This document shows, piece by piece, positions 37,702 through 45,816 of a stretch of DNA of 64,000 nucleotides. The position numbers and the translations under genes were made by a program. This DNA comes from Methylohalomonas lacus (lineage in GTDB: Bacteria > Pseudomonadota > Gammaproteobacteria > Methylohalomonadales > Methylohalomonadaceae), in the NCBI RefSeq assembly GCF_024808875.1, contig NZ_JANUCT010000004.1:124001-188000 (forward strand), written 5' to 3'. Under the pieces are notes generated by a model, which saw nothing but the letters and a program-made list of their open reading frames with translations, searched no databases and was not told the origin of the DNA. Every line of letters begins with the position of its first letter. Positions within the stretch are counted from its first letter, which is position 1.

Positions 37702-37894
37702 AAATTCGGCATCTGTAGTTACAGATGCTTATGATAGTCGATCTGGAAGAATCAAATTTCTTGGCGATGGTGCCATAGCCGAGGCCATGGTTCTCATGCA
37801 GCTCGCGAATCAGCCGCACATCATTGTCGCTGAGCTTCGCCTTGGGGTGAGATTCGCCGGCGCGGTGGCCTGAGGGAGCGATGGTAAGGCGCAT
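37691..37894 (-). CDS. Small helix-turn-helix protein
   Basis: A 67-residue protein. After a basic start, HPKAKLSDNDVRLIRELHENHGLGYGTIAKKFDSSRSTIISI contains a resolvase-type helix-turn-helix (YGTIAKKFDSSRSTI). I quote it here in parts: the recognition helix is SSRSTIISI. Proteins like this occur in phages as regulators or as the DNA-binding arm of HNH nucleases; no nuclease domain is present. It is the first gene of a minus-strand pair reading away from attR. Confidence 0.6.
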   Translation of the reverse strand: MRLTIAPSGHRAGESHPKAKLSDNDVRLIRELHENHGLGYGTIAKKFDSSRSTIISICNYRCRIYVI

Positions 37895-37957
37895 GGCGGT
37901 AGAGCCTCCGAAACGTTACGATAATCCCTGCACACCCGATTTTTAGGGCCTCGTGCC

Positions 37958-37980
37958 TTGGGGGTACAATTGGGGGTATA
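37958..37980 (+). repeat. Right-end TTGGGGGTA repeats
   Basis: TTGGGGGTACA at 37958-37968 and TTGGGGGTATA at 37970-37980 repeat, in the same orientation, the set found inside the left end of the element. They lie about 60 bases inside attR. Confidence 0.65.
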
Positions 37981-38041
37981 TACCAATGCTTTATTTTCGA
38001 AATGCCCGTTATACAGGCCTCTCAGGGCGAAATATTAGAGA

Positions 38042-38057
38042 GGCCCCGGCACCAGTT
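38042..38057 (+). other. attR of the integrative element
   Basis: GGCCCCGGCACCAGTT repeats the tRNA-Leu 3' end present at 22324-22340, lacking one G of the GGG run. The flanking sequence differs on both sides, which fixes the right border of the element. Confidence 0.82.
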
Positions 38058-38120
38058 CTGAATCCGTGACTCTAACCATTGCGTAACCCGGTTACAGTCG
38101 CAGCCAAGAGAGGATCCATC

Positions 38121-38582
38121 ATGAAACATGGCCTCATCATATTCTGCTTCATCGTCACGATGCCGCTGTTGCTTGCCGCCTGCGCAGCGGCCGACAAGCA
38201 TTTCTGGGAACTGCCCGATGAAAACCTGTCTTACATTGCTCTGATCAGGACCGCTCCGAGGTCCGGCACTGTCGTCGTTTACAATCCGAAACTATGCCAG
38301 GCGGTCGGCGAGGCCTGCGGCTTTTTCCGCAGCCATGCGTTTGCCCACTTAATGCTGAATCATCAGATACTGTCGCCGGCATCGTATACACAGTCGCACG
38401 AAGACGCGGCCGACTGTTACGCGGCCCGTAACGCGCCTGTCGCCGAGGTCAGGGCGGCTGTCGACTTCCTCGCCGATGAAGACCGTGAGCCGCAGGTACG
38501 ACTGACCGGTGATCCGGCCGAGCGTGCAAAGAATATTCGCACCTGTGCCGAGGCAGCTGACAACTGGGAAACCGGCAGGTAG
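38121..38582 (+). CDS. Lipoprotein with a degenerate zincin-like motif
   Basis: A 153-residue predicted lipoprotein. The ATG at 38121 (GAGGA upstream) opens a signal peptide ending in the lipobox LLAAC. The mature protein contains RSHAFAHLMLNHQ followed 17 residues later by HEDAADCYAA. That is the layout of M48-like metalloproteases (HExxH ... E-x-x-A-D-x-Y-A), but the catalytic Glu of HExxH is Ala here. It is probably an inactive relative that still could bind a metal. First host gene after the element. Confidence 0.65.
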   Translation: MKHGLIIFCFIVTMPLLLAACAAADKHFWELPDENLSYIALIRTAPRSGTVVVYNPKLCQAVGEACGFFRSHAFAHLMLNHQILSPASYTQSHEDAADCYAARNAPVAEVRAAVDFLADEDREPQVRLTGDPAERAKNIRTCAEAADNWETGR

Positions 38583-38621
38583 TCTGGCCGAATTTCCGCC
38601 AACCGGACGATATCTTAATAC

Positions 38622-39002
38622 ATGATTACCGGAATTTACGCCGCCTTGCTCGGCCTGCTGTTTGTCATTCTCAGCATACGCACCATCAAGTCACGGCGGC
38701 GCAACAACATTGCCCTGGGCTACGGCGACGCCCCCGACCTGGTGCGCGCCGCCCGGGTACACGCCAATTTCGCCGAGTACGTGCCGCTGGCCCTGCTGCT
38801 GCTGTACTTTCTCGAACTCAGTCCGGCTCCGGGCGGGCTGATGCACGGTCTGGGGATCGTTCTTCTGGCCAGCCGCATCGTGCATGCCTACGGTGTGAGT
38901 CAGATTGACGAGGATATCCGTTTCCGCGTCGCCGGCATGTCCGGCACATTTGCAGTCATTGTAGTTGCCAGCCTCGGCATACTCGTCTACCGGCTGATCT
39001 GA
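38622..39002 (+). CDS. MAPEG-family membrane protein
   Basis: Four-helix membrane protein of 126 residues in the MAPEG family (glutathione-linked, YecN-like). The pattern R-xx-N-xx-E is visible in RAARVHANFAEYVPLALLLL, and the fold continues with SRIVHAYGVSQ and RVAGMSGTFAVIVVASLG. The glutathione-binding residues seem retained, but bacterial members mostly lack assigned substrates. Its end overlaps the end of the convergent GGDEF gene by 16 bases, so no terminator fits between them. Confidence 0.88.
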   Translation: MITGIYAALLGLLFVILSIRTIKSRRRNNIALGYGDAPDLVRAARVHANFAEYVPLALLLLYFLELSPAPGGLMHGLGIVLLASRIVHAYGVSQIDEDIRFRVAGMSGTFAVIVVASLGILVYRLI

Positions 39003-40240
39003 TTGCGGCCTTTTTCCTTGGCCCGGTAGAGGGCCTTGTCGGCGGCTTCCATGACGTCCCGGGGCGTAGTCCATTTCTGGTTTCTTTCCGCGACACCGAT
39101 ACTGATGGTCACGCTGACTCTTTTGGTCGGCGGGTTGCGGCCGCGTTGACGCCGCCCCTTTTCCGCCTTGCGCGGGCGTTCCCGGCGACGCAGCACCAGT
39201 GTGTAATTTTCGATGTTTTCGCGCACTTTGGATAAGTGCGGGATGCATTGCTTGATGTTCCGACGCGGAAAGATGATCGTGAATTCCTCGCCCCCATAGC
39301 GATATGCGGTGCCACCACCGGTTACCGCACCCAGATGGCTGGCAACCATTTTCAGTACCTGGTCACCCACCTCGTGACCATGCGTGTCATTGAATTTCTT
39401 GAAGTGATCGACGTCGAGCATGGCGATGGCGTATTCATTGCCGAGTGTATTCAGCTTGTGCTGCATCGCACGTCGTGCCGGCAGACCGGTCAGCTCATCG
39501 CGAAACGCCATGCGGTAGGAATCCTGAAGCAGGCCGAAGGTCAGGATCACCAGCGCCGCGCTCATGTAAAAACTGTCCCAGTAGGGCAGGTCCGGGCGGA
39601 AGGCAGCGAACACGACGGCAAGAAATGCGGCCAGGAAAGCGGCGTGCGTGGCACCGGGCTGCAACAGGTTGCGAACGATCAGGATCACCAGTGCCGGGAG
39701 CAGTAACAGCAGAATGACCTGCGGAATATACAGGCGCTCGAGCCAGACAATATCGACCAATTGAAGCTCGAGCACGGCCGCCAGCAGACTGGAATCCAAT
39801 GCGACCAGTCCGGCAATGACAGCGACCTGGAGCGCGATAAAGCCCAACCGCGTCAGACCGAATTTCGACAGCATGCCGCGCTCGCGGACGAAAGCGAACA
39901 GGGTCAGGTTCAGGCACAGGGCGAGCTGAGCTAGGCTGAATAGCAATACCCCGCGATTGTCGGATACCGCCTCGGCCAATGACATGCCCCAGTAAGCCAG
40001 GCCTGCGGCCAGTGCCACGACCAGCGTGCGACCGCGATGAAAACCGAAGGCAAGCAGCACACAGATGCCGCTGAGCAGAAGGGGCAGGTTATCAACGAAC
40101 AGCTGCAGGCCGGCGGGTATGCGCGCGACATGATTCACCAGCCAGGCCGGCAGCGCCAGCAGCAGTGCATAGGGCAAGGCAGCCGCCAGCTGGCCGGGTA
40201 GTGCTCTGAGCAACTGAATGATTGCCGTATCCCCCTCCAA
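38987..40240 (-). CDS. Membrane-bound GGDEF diguanylate cyclase
   Basis: A protein of about 417 residues. The N-terminal half has roughly six to eight membrane helices (to about residue 215) with no known sensor name, and the C-terminal half is a GGDEF domain. The signature RYGGEEFTIIF near residue 313 is the active GGEEF form. A basic insert RRERPRKAEKGRRQRGRNPP sits late in the domain and is unusual. The start is uncertain: the TTG at 40240 itself lies in a GGAGGGGG ribosome-like run, so initiation a few codons downstream is possible. Confidence 0.85.
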   Translation of the reverse strand: MEGDTAIIQLLRALPGQLAAALPYALLLALPAWLVNHVARIPAGLQLFVDNLPLLLSGICVLLAFGFHRGRTLVVALAAGLAYWGMSLAEAVSDNRGVLLFSLAQLALCLNLTLFAFVRERGMLSKFGLTRLGFIALQVAVIAGLVALDSSLLAAVLELQLVDIVWLERLYIPQVILLLLLPALVILIVRNLLQPGATHAAFLAAFLAVVFAAFRPDLPYWDSFYMSAALVILTFGLLQDSYRMAFRDELTGLPARRAMQHKLNTLGNEYAIAMLDVDHFKKFNDTHGHEVGDQVLKMVASHLGAVTGGGTAYRYGGEEFTIIFPRRNIKQCIPHLSKVRENIENYTLVLRRRERPRKAEKGRRQRGRNPPTKRVSVTISIGVAERNQKWTTPRDVMEAADKALYRAKEKGRNQISR

Positions 40241-40426
40241 GTAATGGCCGCGATTATAGATGACTTGTACTTTAACGGCCGCTTCCAGCGTATTGATTTG
40301 TGACCGGTTTTACCAGAATTAAATGGGTGTGAGACGAACCCGGTATAGCTTGTTGCGGCGCAGCACTCTGTTATGATGCACGATAGTCATTGTCCTATAT
40401 CGCCACGAGCAAAAAGGAGTTCAAGC

Positions 40427-43102
40427 TTGAGCGTACTGAATCTGGACCATCTGCTGAAACCGCGATCGGTGGCTTTGATAGGCGCCTCGGATAAACCGGA
40501 ATCGCTCGGTAGCCTGGTGCTGAAGAATCTCCTGGACGGCGGTTTTGCGGGCCCGGTCTGGCCGGTTAACCCGAAATACGAACAGGTGCTTGGGCAATCA
40601 TGCTACGCCGACGTCGAGGCGCTACCGGAAACGCCGGACCTGGCGGTCATCGCAACGCCGGCGAAAACGGTGCCCGGCATTATTGCGCAGCTGGGTGCGC
40701 GCGGCTGTCGTGCCGCCGTCGTGCTCAGCGCCGGTTTCCGCGAGGAGGCCAATGGCCAGACACTTGAGCAGGACATGCTCGATGCCGCCCGCAAGCACGG
40801 CCTGCGCATTCTCGGTCCCAACTGCGTCGGTCTGCTGTTGCCGAACTTGGGGCTTAACGCGAGTTTCGCCCACACCAACTCGCTGCCGGGCAAGCTGGCA
40901 CTGATATCCCAGTCGGGCGCGCTGTGCACGACCATACTCGACTGGGCCAAGTCACGCGGCATCGGCTTTTCGCATTTCATCTCCCTGGGCAACAGCGCTG
41001 ATGTCGACTTCGGCGATCTGCTCGATTACCTCGGCAACGATCGCAGCACCAGCGGCATACTGCTTTATATCGAATCGATCAAGGAAGCGCGCAAGTTCCT
41101 GTCCGCTGCACGGGCCACGGCGCGTAACAAGCCGGTCATCGTCATCAAGTCGGGTCGGGTGAAGGAGGGTGCCGACGCGGCGACCTCGCATACCGGCGCG
41201 CTGGCCGGCAGCGATGATGTCTTCGATACGGCAATTCGCCGTGCCGGCATGCTGCGCGTGTATTCCATCGAGGATCTGTTCAGCGCGGTGGAGACGCTGG
41301 CGCGGGCACGCAAGGTGCACGGCAATCGCCTGGCGATCCTGACCAACGGCGGTGGTCCGGGTGTACTGGCAACGGATGCCCTGATCAGTGGCGGCGGGCA
41401 CCTGGCCCAACTGAGTGAAAAAACCATCGCTGAACTCAACGCAACGCTGCCGGCAACCTGGTCGCATGGCAATCCAGTGGACATCATTGGCGACGGCGGC
41501 GCCGAACGTTATGTCAATGCCCTGAATATACTGTTGAAGGATGACAGCTACGACGCCGTACTGGTCATGCTGGTGCCGGTTGCAGTGATCGACAACGCTG
41601 CGGTGGCGCGTGCCATTACCGAGGCCATCGGCAACACCGATAAACCGGTATTCACCTGCTGGATGGGAGCGGCTGCCGTAGCCGAGGCACGCCAGCATTT
41701 CGAGACGGCGGGTGTGCCGAGTTACGAAACACCAGATGCGGCCATCCATGCGTTCCTGCAGATGGTCGACTATGCCAGCAACCAGCAGGCATTGATGCAG
41801 ACACCGAAGTCGTTACCGGAGACATTCAATCCCGACCGCCAGGCGGTAGAGCAAATCCTCGACCAGGTCATGGCCGATGGCCGCGAATTGCTGACCGAAC
41901 CCGAGGCCAAGTCCGTATTGAAGGCGTACGGCATCCCGGTCATCGACACGCGCGTCGCTGCCGACGCCGACGAGGCGGTGCGCATTGCCGACGAAATCGG
42001 CTACCCGGTGGCACTGAAGATCCTGTCGCCGGACATCACGCACAAGTCCGATGTTGGCGGCGTGTTGTTGAATATCGAGTCCGGCCATCTGCTGCGTTAT
42101 GCCGCCGAGGGCATGCGCAGCCGCCTACAACGACTGCAGCCCGACGCCCGATTGCAGGGTTTCACCGTCCAGAGCATGGCCGATCGTCCCGGCGCGCACG
42201 AACTGATCGTCGGCGCCACTACCGACAACATCTTTGGCCCGGTACTGCTGTTCGGCAAGGGCGGCACCGCGGTGGAAGTCGTCGACGACAAGGCCGTGGC
42301 GTTGCCGCCGCTGAACATGATGCTGGCGGACGAGCTTATGGCACGCACGAACATCTATCGCGAACTGCAGGGCTATCGGAACACGCCGGCAGCCGATCTG
42401 GACGCCATCCGCCTGACCCTGCTGAAAGTCTCGCAGATCATTATCGATCACCCGGCCGTGCAGGAACTGGATATCAACCCGCTGTTTGCCGACAGTCAGG
42501 GTGTGCTCGGCCTCGATGCGCGTATTCGCGTCAAGGCCGGTGGTGACAAGGGGAGTGAACGGCTGGCCATTCGCCCGTATCCGCAGGAGCTGGAAGAGCC
42601 GGTTAAACTCAAGGACGGTCGGCGATTGCTGTTAAGGCCGATACGGCCGGAGGATGAAGCGGCGCACCGCGAGCTGTTCGAGCATCTCTCGCCCGAGGAT
42701 CGCTACTTCCGTTTCTTCCGCGCTATGGGAAACATCGAACACGATCAACTGGCGCGTTTCACCCAGATCGACTATGACCGGGAGATGGCATTTATTGCCA
42801 GCGAAGAGGGTAGCAACGGCGAGACACACAGCCATGGCGTCGTGCGTACGGTGACGGATGCCGATAATCAGACTGCCGAGTTCGCCATTGTCGTCGCCAG
42901 CGATCTGCAGAAGCAGGGACTCGGCTACCGCTTGCTTGAGAAGATGATCCGTTATTGCCGCGAACGCGGTACACGCTACATGGTCGGCCAGACGCTGGCC
43001 GATAATTCCAGAATGTGCCGGCTGGCTGAAACATTCGGGTTTGAAATGAAGTACAATAATGACGGAACCTTTGATTTACGGTTGACGCTTCAAGATAGCT
43101 AA
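40427..43102 (+). CDS. Acyl-CoA synthetase (ADP-forming type)/GNAT protein acetyltransferase
   Basis: An 891-residue protein of the Pat/AcuA-linked class. A CoA-binding Rossmann domain (PRSVALIGASDKPESLGSLV), succinyl-CoA ligase-like domains (AVVLSAGFREE, LGPNCVGLL, LISQSGALC) and an ATP-grasp (about 470-690) are followed by a C-terminal GNAT domain (EFAIVVASDLQKQGLGYRLL). In enterics such proteins (Pat/Pka) acetylate lysines of acetyl-CoA synthetase and others. I set the start at TTG 40427, since AAGGAG lies seven bases before it and it gives the family N-terminus; ATG 40373 is open but lacks a site. Confidence 0.9.
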   Translation: MSVLNLDHLLKPRSVALIGASDKPESLGSLVLKNLLDGGFAGPVWPVNPKYEQVLGQSCYADVEALPETPDLAVIATPAKTVPGIIAQLGARGCRAAVVLSAGFREEANGQTLEQDMLDAARKHGLRILGPNCVGLLLPNLGLNASFAHTNSLPGKLALISQSGALCTTILDWAKSRGIGFSHFISLGNSADVDFGDLLDYLGNDRSTSGILLYIESIKEARKFLSAARATARNKPVIVIKSGRVKEGADAATSHTGALAGSDDVFDTAIRRAGMLRVYSIEDLFSAVETLARARKVHGNRLAILTNGGGPGVLATDALISGGGHLAQLSEKTIAELNATLPATWSHGNPVDIIGDGGAERYVNALNILLKDDSYDAVLVMLVPVAVIDNAAVARAITEAIGNTDKPVFTCWMGAAAVAEARQHFETAGVPSYETPDAAIHAFLQMVDYASNQQALMQTPKSLPETFNPDRQAVEQILDQVMADGRELLTEPEAKSVLKAYGIPVIDTRVAADADEAVRIADEIGYPVALKILSPDITHKSDVGGVLLNIESGHLLRYAAEGMRSRLQRLQPDARLQGFTVQSMADRPGAHELIVGATTDNIFGPVLLFGKGGTAVEVVDDKAVALPPLNMMLADELMARTNIYRELQGYRNTPAADLDAIRLTLLKVSQIIIDHPAVQELDINPLFADSQGVLGLDARIRVKAGGDKGSERLAIRPYPQELEEPVKLKDGRRLLLRPIRPEDEAAHRELFEHLSPEDRYFRFFRAMGNIEHDQLARFTQIDYDREMAFIASEEGSNGETHSHGVVRTVTDADNQTAEFAIVVASDLQKQGLGYRLLEKMIRYCRERGTRYMVGQTLADNSRMCRLAETFGFEMKYNNDGTFDLRLTLQDS

Positions 43103-43833
43103 CATTGTTCACTGCAGAGAGCATGCAGATGGGTTGGGTCAAGTATCCTAAGCGTATGATGATGGCTTTCAATCAGTCCCTCTCTTTGCATACGACTGAA
43201 CAGGCGACTGACTGTTTCAATGGTCAAACCCAGATAGCTGCCGATTTCAGCGCGTGACATGGATAATTTGAACTCATTGGCTGAATAGCCGAGTTGCTTG
43301 TAGCGACAGGAAAGGCTGTTCAAAAATATGGCCAGTCGCTGTTCTGCAGTTTTACTCTTCAGCAGTAACAGAGATTCGTTTTCTTTACTGATCTCCTGGC
43401 TCATCAGGCAATGGAACCGTTCATCGAGTCTCTCTGTCCGGCTACAAACCCACTTCAGCTCTTCATAGTTAAGCTCGCAGATGGTTGTCGTTTCTAGGGT
43501 TGCTGCTGAATACTGATGCCTGCCTTTGGCTATGCCATCAAAACCTAGCATTTCTCCCGGAAGGTAAAAACCAAGAATTTTCTGCTGTCCGTCTGAGCAC
43601 TCGTAGTACTGTTTGACCATGCCTGAACGAATAGCATAAATCGCCCGAAAAGGACTATTGCTTTTAAAGATTATACCGCCGCGCTGGATAGGACTTGAAA
43701 CTAGCGCAATGTCCGCGAGCTCAAGCAATTCACCGCATGGCAGGCTGCGCGGCAAACACAGTTCGGGCAAATGACATTGTGTGCATGAAGCTCTTGCGAC
43801 CGGAGAATCGCTGGCCATCCGCTGGTAACTCAT
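43099..43833 (-). CDS. fnr: FNR/ANR-type oxygen-sensing regulator
   Basis: Crp/FNR family activator of 244 residues. The four iron-sulphur cysteines lie at 17, 20, 26 and 119, exactly the spacing of E. coli FNR (20, 23, 29, 122), so a [4Fe-4S] oxygen sensor is expected. The recognition helix ETVSRLF contains the E-xx-SR that reads TTGAT half-sites. A perfect site of that kind lies nearby at 44970. It converges with the acyl-CoA synthetase gene, overlapping it by four bases. Confidence 0.94.
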   Translation of the reverse strand: MSYQRMASDSPVARASCTQCHLPELCLPRSLPCGELLELADIALVSSPIQRGGIIFKSNSPFRAIYAIRSGMVKQYYECSDGQQKILGFYLPGEMLGFDGIAKGRHQYSAATLETTTICELNYEELKWVCSRTERLDERFHCLMSQEISKENESLLLLKSKTAEQRLAIFLNSLSCRYKQLGYSANEFKLSMSRAEIGSYLGLTIETVSRLFSRMQREGLIESHHHTLRILDPTHLHALCSEQC

Positions 43834-44079
43834 TTTCGTTCCTAAAGGACTCCACCAGGGAAGTGTTTCAAGACCTAGCCAAATAGACCATGCTTTAAAG
43901 TATCATATGCACAACACAGGAAGAATAGATTTTATTTCTAATGAAATCAAATAGATGAACAAAACTGTTTCATGAATGAAACAACTTTGTCATTAGCTGG
44001 ATAGGATAAAGACTCGAACAGGGTCGGCCGACGTCTCCGAGGAAGCGCCGGCCTAGGCATGTGAAATGACTGTTGCAAT

Positions 44080-44484
44080 TCAGATCTTGTCGATCGTTAT
44101 TTTCAATAGTCCATTGCTGTGACAGGCCTTGATGTATGCGGCATTAGCGTCGTGGGGCAGCAATATTCCGAGACTCATGTTGCTGCACCAGCGAAACCAG
44201 CCTGCTGAGTTCGTGTTCCGGTTTTTTCTGCACTTGATTTGCAATAGCTGATTATTAACTGTGACCTCCAGGTCACTCAAAATGCAATTATTAACATAAA
44301 TATAAACGATATATTCCTGGTCTGCATCATAGAGAACCATCGGCGTCATGAGAAAACTGTTATATTCAGTGAGTTCTTCTTTCACCACCACTTCTTCATC
44401 CAGATGCTGTATTCTTATATTGGTAGGCAGTGTGTGGTGAACGCTGATTTCCTCACCGGTAAAAGCTGTCGTCATCTGTACCAT
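44080..44484 (-). CDS. Hsp20/alpha-crystallin-like small heat-shock protein
   Basis: A protein of about 134 residues with an alpha-crystallin-like arrangement. A beta-rich domain (YIVYIYVNNCILSDLEVTV, NNQLLQIKCRK) ends in ANAAYIKACHSNGLLKITIDKI, the usual terminal 'A-x-Y-x-NGLL-x-I-x-I-K' strand. The family match is weaker than for IbpA. The ATG at 44484 has AAGGA seven bases upstream; an ATG at 44493 is also open. It directly follows the phasin-like gene and should share its FNR-controlled promoter. Confidence 0.65.
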   Translation of the reverse strand: MVQMTTAFTGEEISVHHTLPTNIRIQHLDEEVVVKEELTEYNSFLMTPMVLYDADQEYIVYIYVNNCILSDLEVTVNNQLLQIKCRKNRNTNSAGWFRWCSNMSLGILLPHDANAAYIKACHSNGLLKITIDKI

Positions 44485-44495
44485 TGTCAGCATCC

Positions 44496-44885
44496 TTAAT
44501 TCGAACGTTTTGCCAATGATTTCGTTTCCACCTTGTCTTTTGCCGGCAGAAAATCATTGATATGCCACAGGGAAAACATCATCTCCTGGGTTTTGGCCGA
44601 AGCATCCATGAGTTTTCGGGAGCTATCAATAAAGCGTTTCATATACTCTTCAGCCAGGTCGGACTCTCCGTTGATGAAGTCCTCCGGTGATTTTGCATCC
44701 ATCAGCCGATGCCGTTGATCGTTGCTGCAATCCAGGCATGTGTGCATGAAGTCAATCTGTGCATCCATGAATATTTTTAGTGCGTTGGTACTGAATTTCC
44801 GGTAATCGTCCAGCATCTGATCCAGTCCGTTGTTTGAATTGGAAAGATTCCTGCTATCAGGTGTTTTCTCGGTCTCTGTAGTCAT
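44496..44885 (-). CDS. Phasin-like protein
   Basis: A 129-residue helical amphipathic protein resembling phasins, which coat polyhydroxyalkanoate granules. The core is DQMLDDYRKFSTNALKIFMD, then QRHRLMDAKSPEDFINGESD, then EYMKRFIDSSRKLMDASAKT. 'K-S-P-x-D-F' followed by an amphipathic helix is the phasin pattern. The ATG at 44885 has GGAGA upstream; an earlier in-frame start would add a hydrophobic, unrelated tail. A class II FNR promoter lies 60-100 bases upstream. No PHA synthase gene is in this window. Confidence 0.72.
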   Translation of the reverse strand: MTTETEKTPDSRNLSNSNNGLDQMLDDYRKFSTNALKIFMDAQIDFMHTCLDCSNDQRHRLMDAKSPEDFINGESDLAEEYMKRFIDSSRKLMDASAKTQEMMFSLWHINDFLPAKDKVETKSLAKRSN

Positions 44886-44941
44886 GTTCTTTCTCCGGGG
44901 GTATATGTTTTGGAATTTCCCTCCCTTGCCCTTGCTATCGA

Positions 44942-44983
44942 AGAATAGGAGATCAGCAACCATAAAACATTGATCCGGATCAA
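44942..44983 (-). promoter_or_regulatory. FNR-activated class II promoter
   Basis: TTGATCCGGATCAA at 44970-44983 is a perfect FNR box (TTGAT-N4-ATCAA). Reading leftwards on the minus strand, TATTCT at 44947-44942 fits a -10 element. A start near 44935 would put the box centre at -41.5, the classic activating position, about 50 bases ahead of the phasin start codon. Confidence 0.8.
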
Positions 44984-45228
44984 TAGAATGGCCTATGCGT
45001 CTTTCCTGTCCCCCTATACTTGATAGGGCAGGGCAGCGTGGGCAAGGGGGGGGCGGAGCCGTGGCCTGCGGTAGCGCTTATTAATCACGCTCTCGCCTAT
45101 ATTGATTTCCTGTATGGTTCTTGTCGCCTCGAGTCAAAAAAGCGCATTCTCGGAACTATCGCAGAATTAAACACAACGAATACGAGAGAGCGTATTAAAA
45201 GAATCCTCAATACCGATGGTGCTTTACT

Positions 45229-45807
45229 GTGAAACTCAATAACTAGGATGCGCTGCTGATCGTCGACGTGAAGAACGACTTTCTGCCCGGCGGCAGTCTC
45301 GCCGTTATCGACGGCGATGCTGTTGTCCCGCTACTTAATGGGGACATCCGCCTGTTCACGGCGCGTCAACTGCCGATTTATGCCACCCGTGACTGGCATC
45401 CGCAAAAGCACTGTTCGTTCGTGGAACAGGGCGGTCCGTGGCCACCGCACTGCATCGCCGACAGTGCCGGGGCGGCATTCAGCGCCGACCTGCAACTGCC
45501 CGCGAAGACACGGATCATATCCAAGGCGACCCGTGAGGATCGCGATGCCAACTCGGGCTTCGCGGGCGCGGACCTGGCCGAGCAGTGCCGGCTGATCGGC
45601 GTGACGCGGCTGTTCATCGGCGGTCTGGCGACCGACTATTGCGTGCTGAATACGGTGTGCGATGCGCTGGATGAAGGTTTTGAAGTATGTCTGCTCGACG
45701 ACGCCATCCGCGCCGTCAACGTCAATCCCGGTGACGGCGAACGGGCGATCGCGACAATGCACGAACGTGGCGCCCGGCCCGTGACCCTGGACCAGATTAC
45801 GCGCTGA
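45229..45807 (+). pseudogene. pncA: Nicotinamidase (isochorismatase family), 5' end disrupted
   Basis: The frame matches nicotinamidase, which converts nicotinamide to nicotinate for NAD salvage. The catalytic Lys (RIISKATRE) and Cys (GLATDYCVLNTVCDA) and metal ligands (DWHPQKHCSF) are intact. The conserved start LLIVDVKNDFLPGG is encoded at 45253-45294, but an in-frame TAG at 45244 separates it from the only upstream start (GTG 45229). The first standard start after that, GTG 45268, would lose the catalytic Asp at 45265. It is a pseudogene, or is started at CTG 45253/45256, which an AGGA precedes. It converges on the nicotinate phosphoribosyltransferase gene. Confidence 0.75.
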
Positions 45808-45816
45808 AATGCCGGC

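Noticed and set aside
22341-38041. A complete prophage
   Set aside because: No terminase, portal, tail tube, tip, baseplate, lysis or repressor gene could be found, so only a reduced element is supported.
45020-45232. 70-aa plus-strand frame upstream of the nicotinamidase
   Set aside because: TTG start without a ribosome site, no recognisable sequence, and low-complexity start region; treated as non-coding.
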